Positions 23,216 to 33,233 of a stretch of DNA of 64,000 nucleotides are shown here, piece by piece. Under the pieces are notes generated by a model, which was not told the origin of the DNA, did not search any database, and saw only the letters and a list, made by a program, of their open reading frames with translations. Position numbers and translations under genes: made by a program. Position 1 is the first letter of the stretch. The number at the start of each line of letters is the position of its first letter. This stretch comes from Haberlea rhodopensis (Eukaryota > Streptophyta > Magnoliopsida > Lamiales > Gesneriaceae), in assembly GCA_907163345.1 (NCBI GenBank), contig CAJQUN010000013.1, forward strand, positions 9,718,307 through 9,782,306, in the 5' to 3' direction.

Positions 23216-23911
23216 TTATTCTGAACCGCTGCAGCAGTTCGGTGAATCCCTACTCCTCCCATGCTCTATTTTCTTATCATTGGTATCATCTTCTTCACTC
23301 ATGCTAGCCCAAACAGCCCCACAGAATACTATATCTGCCGTTTTGATTAGAGTTTGAAGGGATACCAATGTCCGATTCAAAGAGGGATCTCCCTGAACCA
23401 CCACTTCTTTTGAGCCTTGTATATATTTCATCAACATTCTACTCCAATCCACCCTCACTTCCCCTAATGTACTGAGCCATTCCACCCCAAGAATCAAATC
23501 CACCCCTCCTAATTCAAACAAATAACCATCAACTACCAGTTGACACACCCCAATATCCACATTCAAACCCTTACACACCCCTTGGCATTGCACACGACAT
23601 CCATCCCCCAAATACACCCCAAACCTTACACTCTCATCCACTTCCAATCCCATCTCCCCAATCAATTTTTTTGACACAAAATTATGGCTTGCCCCGCTAT
23701 CAATCATGGCAATGATAGGGGTTTCGCCTATTTTTCCTTGTATTTTCATAGTCCGAGAAAGACCAATTCCACCTACTGAATACAATGGTAATTCCAGTGT
23801 ACCATATTCTGTGTTTTGTGGATCTGGCTGCTCTGTTGTTTCATCCTCCTCTTGATCCAACACCACTCCTGGCTCGTCCCCTTCACCCTCAGTCACAATT
23901 GTCACCCTCAT
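23216..23911 (-). pseudogene. Gypsy protease region (start of pol)
   Basis: The frame begins with an ATG that overlaps the gag stop as ATGA (about 23908-23911), in a different frame from gag. It encodes the aspartic protease with the IDSGASHNFVSKKL motif (near residue 71) and the later GVEWLSTLGEV region. The frame closes at 23216 after a frameshift near 23250. Beyond it the pol frame continues in another phase. Confidence 0.85.
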
Positions 23912-25041
23912 GATTTATTAGCGCATTTGTGCAGCGGTGTATATGGTTCACCACATTTAAAGCACAAACCCTTTTCTCTTCGCCTCAAGTATTCCTGATG
24001 CGAAATAATTCTGCCTTCTCTCCCAAAATTCCCTCCCACGCTGGAACTTGCCCTATCAGAGAGCCCATTGCCTCCCCCAGGCGCATAATTCCTTTGCCCG
24101 CCTACAGTCTCCATCCCCCCTGGTCTACGTCCATGCATATCCTTCGAATCCCTCCTCATCGAGCCTCGTTCTTGAGCTACACTGTGGGAGTCGGCCCTGT
24201 TACTCCACCCATGATTACCTCGCATCTTGACTTCTGGTTTCGAACCCATAATCGAATATGAGGAATATGGGTCAACGGGTCCTCCCATCATGGACTCTTC
24301 AAGGTTGCGAGCTAGGTCCATGGCTCGTATTATGGTTTTTGGCTCATGCACCCGTATCCCTCGACGTAAGTTATCACGTAGCCCACTCAAAAAGTACCCC
24401 AGAACTTGATTTTCTGGTAGTTCCCCCACTTGAGCCCCTATTACTTCAAATTGTGCAATGTACTCTTCAATCGTTCTGTCTCCTTGACGTAGAGAAGCCA
24501 ACATTTCAAAGGGGTTGGCCGCCTTCCTTCCGCCATATCTCTTGATGAACTCCTCCGCAAACAACTCCCAATTCATGTTGGGTATCTTACTTTTTATCCA
24601 TTTGAACCAATGGACCGCCATCCCTTCCATGCACATGTAAGCTATCCTTAAGTGATTGTCCAGCGGTGTGTTGTGCAGCTCAAAATATTGACCTGCTTTT
24701 CCAAGCCAAATGAAAGGGTCTCCGCCCTCAAAGCCTGGTAGATCAATCCGTTTAAGAAAATATTTAATCTCCTCTGTCTCTCCGTTGCGATCACCCTTGA
24801 ACCCGTCCGCTTCGTCTGTATTTTCCGTTGGGATGTCTTCTCCTCCTCTTGGTGGGTTTGTCCCATTTGCTTGGTCCTCGCCCCTCTTCCAAGCAGTCAG
24901 AAACGCTTTAATGTCAGACATATCGTCCTTCAGTGCATTAACGGCAGCAGCAGTGCTCTGCATCGTTATTAATTCTTCCTTCATTCCGAGTACCAGGCTA
25001 TCCAGCGCTTCGAACCTTGCGTCTGATCGTGTAGATGCCAT
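23908..25041 (-). CDS. Gypsy gag polyprotein
   Basis: This intact frame of 377 codons starts 36 bp after the 5' LTR. The central part (about residues 95-240) is a retrotransposon gag capsid domain with WFKWIKSKIPNMNWELFAEE and SLRQGDRTIEEYIAQF. The C-terminal zinc knuckle is CFKCGEPYTPLHKC, the CX2CX7HXC spacing common in plant chromoviruses. The coding frame overlaps pol by ATGA. It would form the virus-like particle core for replication. Gag looks functional although pol is not. Confidence 0.92.
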   Translation of the reverse strand: MASTRSDARFEALDSLVLGMKEELITMQSTAAAVNALKDDMSDIKAFLTAWKRGEDQANGTNPPRGGEDIPTENTDEADGFKGDRNGETEEIKYFLKRIDLPGFEGGDPFIWLGKAGQYFELHNTPLDNHLRIAYMCMEGMAVHWFKWIKSKIPNMNWELFAEEFIKRYGGRKAANPFEMLASLRQGDRTIEEYIAQFEVIGAQVGELPENQVLGYFLSGLRDNLRRGIRVHEPKTIIRAMDLARNLEESMMGGPVDPYSSYSIMGSKPEVKMRGNHGWSNRADSHSVAQERGSMRRDSKDMHGRRPGGMETVGGQRNYAPGGGNGLSDRASSSVGGNFGREGRIISHQEYLRRREKGLCFKCGEPYTPLHKCANKS

Positions 25042-25056
25042 GAACGATGCTCAGGC

Positions 25057-25075
25057 AATCCGGCAGGTCGGACCA
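25057..25075 (-). other. Primer-binding site matching tRNA-Tyr
   Basis: On the plus strand the stretch reads AATCCGGCAGGTCGGACCA, two bases from the LTR end. As I recall it, this equals the 3' end of plant tRNA-Tyr (acceptor stem, discriminator A and CCA), so on the minus strand it is a 19-nt site complementary to that tRNA. Confidence 0.75.
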
Positions 25076-25077
25076 AA

Positions 25078-25398
25078 TGATGAAGTTACACCTGAGCTAG
25101 TGTTTAATTACTGGAAATCTTTGAACAAAAATAGAAATTGTATGGCATAAAAACAGAAAAAATAGTAACGATTGGTTCCCAGAGGAAATCCTCTGTACAG
25201 TGACCCACTCACTCACCCTAGCAATAGCTAGTAAAACAACTTTTTAACAAATTAACTGAATGTCTTATTCCCTCATCCCACCCTACTATTTCTAGCCACC
25301 TTCATGCATGTGGGAATCTTTTTTTCTTCTCTCTCCTGGAGTAGACTTTCATTATGGGCTTTTTATTTATAAAGCCCATATCTTCTTGGGTCCTATCA
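25078..25398 (-). repeat. 5' LTR of the minus-strand gypsy element
   Basis: This 321-bp LTR begins TGATAGGACC and ends CTTCATCA on the minus strand. It is followed after two bases by the primer-binding site. Confidence 0.93.
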
Positions 25399-26040
25399 GG
25401 GAGCTTCGTGCACTGAGTTTGCTAGAAACAAAGGTGTTAAACATGTTTTCTTTCCATTGCAATGAGGATGTTTACTTCCACTTTTAATTTAAGGACAGCT
25501 CCATGATGATTGATCGAAATTTAAGCTTTATATCATTATCGTTGGAAGATTTCCTAAAATATTGTATATTTGTCTATCATTTTTGGTGTTATATTTAGAT
25601 ATTAGCCGGTAGAGAGATTTTAAGAATCGATTTTTTTATTTTTATTATAAAGAAGATTTGTTTCCTGTTTTCTTAAAGTTGAGTCTTTTTATACTGATGT
25701 ACAGACATTATACTTGAGTGAATAAGAACTATTACCCAACTTTTCATACTGTTCCTGTCAATTATTATCATGATTCCGCGACTTCTTGCTGTCGTGCTTG
25801 GGAGATTGGAATGACAGCCAATCCAAGCAGAAATAATAAATACTTAATTGTTGAATGGGGGTAACTAAATAAGCCCTCAATGTCTCCTCAGGAAGTTAAA
25901 TGTTTTTTAGGTACAGATACAATATTGTCACCTTGTGGAGATTGTTTCTTGAACATAGGGAAGCCATGTGCAATTACAATAAGGTAAATAGGAATATATG
26001 CAACAGCTAAGTAACAATAGAAATGGAAAGTCACCGGCAA
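25399..26040. other. Intron 5 (upstream part) of the NusB-like gene
   Basis: The stretch is non-coding between exon 5 and the gypsy insertion. It starts with GGGAG, the right copy of the target-site duplication. Only short chance frames occur. Confidence 0.55.
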
Positions 26041-27759
26041 ATCTAACCTTCCAATTAAGGGGTGCAACTTTCTCAATAGCAAGCACATTACTGTTCCACT
26101 TCTCTACGACTGCCACCAAAAGTTTTCGAGTGAAGCTGCAGCATAGAGAGTTTTATATCCGACAAAACTGAGATTGCATCCTGCGACCTATTTCAAATAG
26201 GTAGCAAATCATGCAACTAAATCTACAGTAAAGTGACATACCGCAAAATTAATTTGCTGTACACCAACTTTGGGGGTGCTGAAAGAACTTCCTCTTCTAA
26301 GATAGAGAATCTGAACTGTTAATACATGCTCTTTCAAGAAATATAATGGCCATATAGAAATCACATGTGCAAAAGCACATGAAGAACACAAACAAACAAA
26401 TAGACACCTTGTCACACAAACACTCCACATACATCTGGATAAGAGTTGAGTGCCCACTCATCATGCTTGTAGTGTTAAAAAACTACGTTGGCACAATATT
26501 TAACATTCCTTATTTGTTCTGTTAGCTTCTTTATAAGCGAAGAAGCTGTTTGTAGATGTTCTATTACTTTCCTCACCGAAGCCAAAGGAAACATTGAGCA
26601 CTTCACATATGTCATAGCGCATATGCTAATATTGATCCCACCTAAATCGCCATCGAGATAATTCAAGAAGTTCAGGTTCTAAAATATGAATAGGAGCACC
26701 TTCGCAACTTTTTTGTCACTCCTAAATTGCACTATAATCGACAGTGACTCAAGGAAGCCATTTCCCGGGTAAGTCATTCCATTGTATTGATTTTCAAAGC
26801 AAAGCACAAGGTTAGAAACTCGAATCCAAAAGATTAGGCTTCTAGATAGGAGAGCTTGCAAAACTTCTTGACCACTACACAATCCCATTGTCAAAATGTG
26901 TTCTTTAGATATATATATTCTTGAGGAGTGACAAGAGACATTTTTTTATCTCCATTGAACAAAATAAAATTGAAATTGAAATTTTACAAATCCACTAATA
27001 AAATATTAGAAAAGAGGAACTGAACTACCATTGTCAGACTCCTTTTGATCATTACTCAAGAGTTCTTCAGCTTCTTCAGTCGTCCGCACGGTAACTGGGG
27101 GACCTCCAAAACTCATGTGATCGTATGCCAGTAAAGAAGCTTTGTCAAATTCATATCCAGATTCTGTGTAATTTAAAACTCATATTACGTACATTGATGC
27201 TCTGTTCTCCACTTACAGTGCAGTAATAAAAAGGAAGTTTGTAGAGATAGAGGAAAGGCACTACCTCTTCTGGTATTCAATCTTTTCTCAAAGAGGCGAA
27301 CTGGGTCGGACCCGTCTAAACAAGCAGCATACAAATTCATCCTAAGACATTAGTAAGAGACCCGGTCAAGTAACAAAAACTTTGAAGTAATCGTGTCCCA
27401 GAAATTAGAAGAAAAGGAAAGAGCATAGGATAAAGCGTTACAAGGCGAGTTCCCTGGCGGCTCTGGGACTGCAAAATCTGCCGCTTCTATCAATTTTTGG
27501 CAGCATTTCTTTAGAATCAGAAGTTTCGGTAGGAGAAGAATTGTCGACAGCTTCACCAACTGTAAGAGCGGAGGGGCGGAGAAGACATGTCTTAAGCAGG
27601 CGGGAGACTTTGGGAAAGAAAAGGAGAGAGGAGGGTTTTTGAGGGGTGTGGAGATGAAATTGATATGGGTTTTAGGAGACAAACTCGACAACAGAAACGC
27701 TGAAGAGGAGGAGGAAGAAGCCATTACAGTCCCTGCTGCTTCCATCCTCGCCAACCGAC

Positions 27760-28820
27760 TTCTGCTGCAAAATGCTTATCTAACAAGTTACAGCCCTATC
27801 GAATAAGAATAAATATCCGGCCTGCCCATGACCATGATTCGAAATGGACGGTTAGGTGGTTACGTCGAGCTTACATGTTATTTCTTATTTTATTATTTTT
27901 ATCTTTAAATAATATAATAAATAAAAATTATTTGTCTAAAAAACAAAATCCAAAAATTAAAAAGAAATATAGAAAATAATAATAAAAAAAAAGACACGGG
28001 CAGTGCGGGGCTGATAGAATTTGGGTAACGTGTCGTGTTGTGGCACGACCTGTTTGACATCACTTAGTGCCCTGCGATGGTAGAATAGGTGAATGCGAAG
28101 TTCTTTAGTCACGAGTCCTATTTCTAACACTCTCACTTATTTGTGGACTGATTTGTTTCTTTTTTTAGGAGGCGGTGGAGTTATTGTTATGAGTTTTGAA
28201 CCCAGGACCTCGACGTTATCCAGAGCTCTGATATTAATTGTCGTATTGTCTAAAAGCTCGAGCTTGTAGATATGTTAGATAATTCATTATTTAGGCTCTA
28301 ATATCATGTTGAATTGTCGTATCGTCTAAAAGCGCGAGGTTATATATAGATTAGATAATTCATTATTTATTTTGTAATATTGGATCCAACCAATTTGACT
28401 TTCGTTTCTAACAAAGAAAATTCTACATTAAAAAAAAATTAAGTATCTATTTATTTATTTCTGAAAGAATTATAGCCGAAACACAAACAGCAGCTACGGA
28501 ACGTACCGTACGTGAATTAACCATGGGAGTGTTGGCGTTGGGTATCTGTGGTCGTTTATTTCCTCTTCAATCAATCAATCAAATATATCCCTAAAAACAG
28601 TGATACAGAAGAAATAAATACCAACTCCGCCCCCGATTCCACACCTGATTCTGCAATTCTTCTAATTGTTATGGTACATACGAGCCGTCGCCTTTTAGCC
28701 TGAATTTTGACAGTGATTCTTTGGTTTTTCATGAGGAAGAATGGAAAATTGGGTTGAATAATTATCTAATTTCGCTGCTAATTCTGTCGCGAGTGTGTGT
28801 ATTGATAAATATTGATATAA
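27760..28820. other. Intergenic region between NusB-like gene and PURA1 (divergent promoters)
   Basis: The two genes are transcribed away from each other, so both promoters lie here. Two related copies of a repeat (28227-28293 and 28296-28369) share TGTCGTAT-GTCTAAAAG and TAGATAATTCATTATTTA. A diverged third copy is at 52725-52800. No further gene is seen. The 5' leader of PURA1 probably lies in the last 200 bp. Confidence 0.5.
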
Positions 28821-31800
28821 ATGGAGGGGAATTCAGGTGGCAGTGGTGGAGGGGGAGGGACTGATGTGGAGTTGATTTGCAAAACACTGCAGGTGGAGCA
28901 CAAGCTGTTCTACTTTGATCTCAAGGAGAATCCCAGAGGACGATATCTTAAGATCTCAGAGAAGACATCTGCCTCCAGGTCCACCATCATACTACCTTAC
29001 AATGGCGTCTCATGGTTCCTCGACCTCTTCAATTACTATGTCGATTCTGATGATCCACAAGTCTTTAGCAAAGAACTACAGCTCGACACTAAGGCACCTT
29101 TCATAACCACACCTGCATCACGCGCACCTTCCTTAATTTTATACTTTAACAGTAATTAGTACTATGGTCGTTGCAGGTATTTTACTTTGATGTTGGCGAG
29201 AACAGAAGGGGGCGCTTTCTCAAAGTTAGTACTTTCTTTTTTCTTACTTTGTTTTTTTCTAACGCTCATTCTGTACTCTTACCGCATGCATGCATCACAT
29301 AGCAACTATTGCTTTACATCTGCATTTTTTTGTTGTTGTACTGGAGCTGTCACTATTTGTTGCCTAGTTGGTCGAAGGTTCTCAAACTTCTTTGCATGAT
29401 AGTTTGTGAAGATTTAAATAATGACTTAGTTTCTACGTCAAAAATAAAACTCGACTTATATTCCTAGTACTTGCAAAGATATGGCAAGGAATCTGTATTT
29501 GCTATCGTCCTTGTAGCGTAAAGGATAAAGGTCCTCAGACTGCAATATATGAGGACAAGCTGAATTGATTGAAGAAAAAGCTCAAAGTATTAAACAAGAC
29601 AGTCTGAAACAAACTACTGAAGTTGTGAAAATTTCATAGTTATTGTAGGAATAGTTCACTGGGATGTATCTTTGGGTAGCAAGGAAAATTAACAATAGCT
29701 TTGAAAGATGAGTGTCGATGCGAGTCTGTCCTTGAAATGATATTGCCCCGCTATGGTGTTAACGGTTTGGCGGCAATCGTATCCCAAGATACAACTATTA
29801 TGATTGGTGATAGAAGCACTTCAAATTACGAATCATTAAATCACAAATGTTTAAAGGCAGTCAACCAAGATGAACAATATGAATATACAGAATTTTTGCT
29901 CTCAAAGATGATTTGATCTTGCAAAAGTATGTTTAATTCAATCATGATCATCAAATGACACCTTTTAGAAGTGTTTTTCCATGAAAAATCGCATCTATAC
30001 GTGAAAGGGTGGACAATCCTTGTGAAAAAACCAGAATTCGCGTGTTGGACAGAAGCATAGGCGCTAGGGCGCCCTAGGCAGGTGGCACCATAGCGCCTAC
30101 CCTAGGCCTACACAGCCCAGACATTGATTTTTTGTCCGTTTTAGCCGGGTTTTTTTTCTCTATTCTTATTTTCTGATTTTTTCATGCTTAATGCATATTT
30201 TTTCCAACCGTTACTGAATCCAGTTTAAAGTGCGACAAGAAAACTGGACCATCCTTATGGTTCTACATGAGAGAGGCTGATAAGAAAATCAAATTAGTAA
30301 GTGGTGCTTAAGTTAATGGCCCTTTCATGATAAAAGGAACGCTTAAAGGGCAGCTCGTTTCTGTTCCTTGCTTATCTTTATCTCTCTTTGACAATCCGTT
30401 CTATCCTCCATTTATGTGATTCTTTTTGTCACCTATTAGTACTCCAATCCAAGAAACACCCATCTAAGATTTTAAATGTTTGGTAATTTATTGAAGAATG
30501 TGGATCCGGGTCGAAAGTTCTTTTTTACTAACACGAATGACGACATATCCGTTGTGTATACTCATACATGATAAGTATTATGTTGTGTTGATTTATGCCA
30601 CCATGACTTGTTAATCATATTTAGGCAGTACGTGGATCCACTCTTTTGTGGAAGAATGGCCACTTTTTGTTAGCTTGCAGCATACGTGGAATATGAATGT
30701 TGTTATATTTGGGCAGACAAATATGAAGAAATGTGTGGGGCAACTAATGAGTTTAACACTCGGTTAGGGTATGAACGGATGTAGAGTGGTTGTATCTCAT
30801 CAGAATTATTATCACTCGAGTTTTATATCCCATAGCGTTTGTTCAAGTCTGAAGTACACAATATTCTATGATTCAAAGTGCGAAGCTATTGAAAAAAGTA
30901 TGCTTCCAATCGGAAAATGTATAAGTTTTTTTTGAAGTATATTATTCCGGTTTACCTAGAAGTTATTATGATTGTCCTTGTTTTACTTGAAGATTTTATT
31001 TTGATTTTTTTCCCCTCTCGGTTGGCTGTCTCAGCCTTTGTAAATGCTATCATCCTTTATCATGTACGTGTGTTCATGTCAAGTACTCAAAACTAAAATA
31101 GACTTCCCACAAATTATTGGCCATTTTATGTTTGCCGTAGTATTTTTGTTGACATGCGGCGGGGCAAGCAAATACTAATTTTTACCCACGCCTTAGTTTT
31201 TTCGCAACCTTCCTGAGTTACAACCCATTCACTTCTTCGTTGATAGATTTGTGTCTGCAGATATCTGAAGCGGAAAAAGATTGTTGAGGGTGTAGATAAG
31301 TATATTCCAATAAAATATTGAGCTATAAAAATAATCTTCAATGATTATAATAAATGGTAAATTTGTCAACACCTGTCTATTTTAGATTCTAAACACGTAA
31401 TGTATTGTTTTTTTGTATTTCTCTGATAGATTTGTGTTTGCAGATATCTGAAGCTTCAGTCAGCCGGAACCGCAGCACAATAATTGTCCCTGCAGGAAGT
31501 TCCCGAGATGAAGGGTGGGCTGCATTTCGGAATATTTTGGCAGAAATTAATGAAGCATCACGACTTTTCGTCCTTCCAAATCAGGTAAATTTGAAGTGTT
31601 GGTTTTAGTTATCCGCCCCCCTGGTTACTGTTGAGGAAACTCAGAAGCAAGTCGTCATGCTTTTCTGGTTGTCTGTAAGCTTCTGCAGGACTCTGAAGCT
31701 CCAGAACGGCTTGTTGGGCTTTCAGATGATGTGGGGGCTGGTTTTATATCCGTTCACACTTCTCAACCTTCCCCAGCAGCTGACTTAGACGTTGATCACA

Positions 31801-32152
31801 CCTCTGAAATGCCACCAACTGATGAAGTTGGTAACGTAGAGGCCTCAAAAGTGATAAGAGTAGATCAAAAGAAGTTTTTCTTTGATCTTGGTAGCAACAA
31901 CAGAGGTCATTTCTTGAAGATATCCGAGGTGGGTGGCAAAAATTGTTTCAACTCCACCATATTGAATTTAAGTTTATGAATTTCCTAAAAAAATACAAGT
32001 AAAAATTTCAGGTCACAGGTTCAGATCGCTCTTCTATCATACTGCCGCTGTCTGGCCTGAAACAGTTCTATGAAATGGTGGGCCATTTTGCAGAGATCAG
32101 TAAAGATCGAGTCGAGGGTGTGAGTGGTGCAAATATTAGGTCTGAAAGGTGA
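28821..32152 (+). CDS. PURA1: Pur-alpha 1 nucleic-acid-binding protein
   Basis: This is a single-stranded DNA/RNA-binding protein of the PUR family. The plant member binds purine-rich promoter elements such as telo-box-linked motifs. The exons are 28821-29093, 29177-29224, 31444-31584, 31689-31928 and 32012-32152, all in phase, giving 280 residues. The N-terminus is a Gly-rich tail. PUR repeat 1 has HKLFYFDLKENPRGRYLKIS, repeat 2 VFYFDVGENRRGRFLK plus EASVSRNRSTIIVPAGSS, and repeat 3 KKFFFDLGSNNRGHFLKISE plus SDRSSIILPLSGLKQF. The first intron has a GC donor (AAG|GCACCT) and is only 83 bp. Intron 2 is 2.2 kb. The C-terminus (ANIRSER) is about four residues shorter than the Arabidopsis ending. 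The identification is very secure. The exact first donor is the weakest point. Confidence 0.93.
29225..31443 (+). other. PURA1 intron 2 with palindromic GC-rich spot and duplicated acceptor
   Basis: This intron is 2.2 kb. At 30058-30115 a GC-rich patch contains the palindrome CTAGGGCGCCCTAG and further GCGC/CCTAGG motifs, as seen in some LTR remnants. At 31241-31271 a 31-bp copy of the exon 3 acceptor region (TTTGTGTCTGCAGATATCTG) precedes the real one at 31424-31454. The frames inside encode nothing recognisable. Confidence 0.6.
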
Positions 32153-32791
32153 ATTTGAGGATCCAATGAATTCTCATATGTGAATCAATTGCGTGCTGTG
32201 GCACCAGATGATTTTGAAGATCTGCTTTTGTGAGTTGCTTTACTTTATTTGTCTTATAAGTGAGTGTCAATTAGTGTTGTTTCTTATTTGGTCATGAAAG
32301 TTGTTTTTAGGCTTCTAATACGAAAGAACGATGCATGAATAAATGAATAAGTATGTACCATGGCGCACACTCACATTTGTTTTCAAGATAGATTACCTCC
32401 ATGTCTCTGTTTCAGCTTCAAAATTGTCGACTCCTTGTTGTTTGAATTGTGTTGCTTTATTACTATAATGGCTTAAAAAGAATTATTGAGAAATCAAATG
32501 TGACTAGCATTTCTTGGTTGTGATGGGTATATTCAAGAGATTCATTCATTTATTCAGTATATTCAAGCACCAATTGTATTTGTGATAAATAGCATGATAC
32601 ATCTCTGAAGTCCAAAAAACTAGAACAAATTTAACTTCACCATCGAGTTGCCAACAAACGTTTGAATCATCAAACTATAACGTCCTATCTACACGGTTAT
32701 ATCGGGGGTATCCTCGTCATTATCACATCAATATCACAACTGTCTTGACCTCAAGTGGCGTGCCCTTGAGGGCAATATCAAAGAAATATTC
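32153..32791. other. PURA1 3' region up to the gypsy element
   Basis: This is the probable 3' UTR of PURA1 followed by AT-rich DNA. No gene was seen. The five bases before the LTR (TATTC) do not match those after it (TCTAT). Confidence 0.5.
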
Positions 32792-33170
32792 TGATACGAA
32801 CACAAATGCTACTAGCCACAACAGACCCATACGACTGAGGATGGAACCGAGACTGGCATCAGGATTACACCATCAACCTTCTGGAAGACTCATGGAACCA
32901 AGAGAAAGATTCCATGATAACCAACACAACAAGCACTGATATTATGGTTACAACAAATTCTGATTATTAAGTTTGTTATCATCATTTCATTCTGTTAGTT
33001 TGTTAAAGATGCTCTTTGTAGAGGGAAGGGAGAGAGATGTATATAAATGAGGAATGAATGAACGAAGGCTTATGCCATTTTTCTATCAAAAGTATTTCCT
33101 TGTTCTTATTCTTCTTTCTGGAGTTTGGGTATCCTCCTAATTACCCCTCAAACACATCATTAAGCTACCA
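32792..33170 (+). repeat. 5' LTR of the plus-strand gypsy element
   Basis: This 379-bp LTR has a TATA-like box (TATATAAATG near 33041) and ends GCTACCA. It carries one extra C near 32853 compared with the 3' LTR. Confidence 0.95.
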
Positions 33171-33233
33171 ATTTGGTGCTCTCGTTGAGCTATTTCTCAT
33201 TTCATGGCCGACGGTACTTGAACCTCTACAAGA

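Larger units (their letters stand above)
20097..25398 (-). mobile_element. Ty3/gypsy chromovirus, nearly intact structure, defective pol
   Basis: The 5' LTR (minus strand) is 25078-25398 and the 3' LTR is 20097-20416. Both start TGATAGGACC and end in CA. The 5-bp duplication GGGAG flanks the element (20092-20096 and 25399-25403). The LTRs differ by about two substitutions and one indel in 320 bp, so insertion was recent. The primer-binding site (25057-25075) is followed by gag, protease, RT, RNase H, integrase and a chromodomain-like C-terminus. A purine tract (20417-20430) precedes the 3' LTR. Pol carries three stops and two frameshifts. The element lies in the same orientation as the NusB-like gene, inside its intron 5. 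Confidence 0.93.
18805..27745 (-). pseudogene. Plastid NusB-domain antitermination protein gene, split by a retrotransposon
   Basis: The exons (minus strand) are 27442-27745, 27265-27341, 27029-27163, 26242-26296, 26048-26135, 19164-19260 and 18805-18943. Together they match the Arabidopsis chloroplast NusB-domain protein (At4g26370 type): a Ser-rich transit peptide, DRSGRFCSPRAARELAL, YAACLDGSDPVRLFEKRLN, SFGGPPVT, VLSAPPKLVYSK, KWNSNVLAIEKVAPLNWK, then VLGTRHQIVINE and AVDLAK. Introns 2-5 have correct phases. Intron 5 contains a complete gypsy element. Defects are: one base missing in exon 1 (near 27590), two missing in exon 6 (97 instead of 99 nt, near 19227), one extra in exon 7 (near 18925), and AT in place of the GT donor after exon 6. 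The start is the ATG at 27745. The family is secure. Pseudogene status is likely unless assembly indels explain the shifts. Confidence 0.8.

Noticed and set aside
25928..26119. Independent 63-codon minus-strand gene
   Set aside because: Its first half is exon 5 of the NusB-like gene, and the rest is read-through into intron 5.
32745..32939. Separate small protein gene before the plus-strand gypsy element
   Set aside because: Most of the frame is the 5' LTR copy of the pol tail, shifted by one base.
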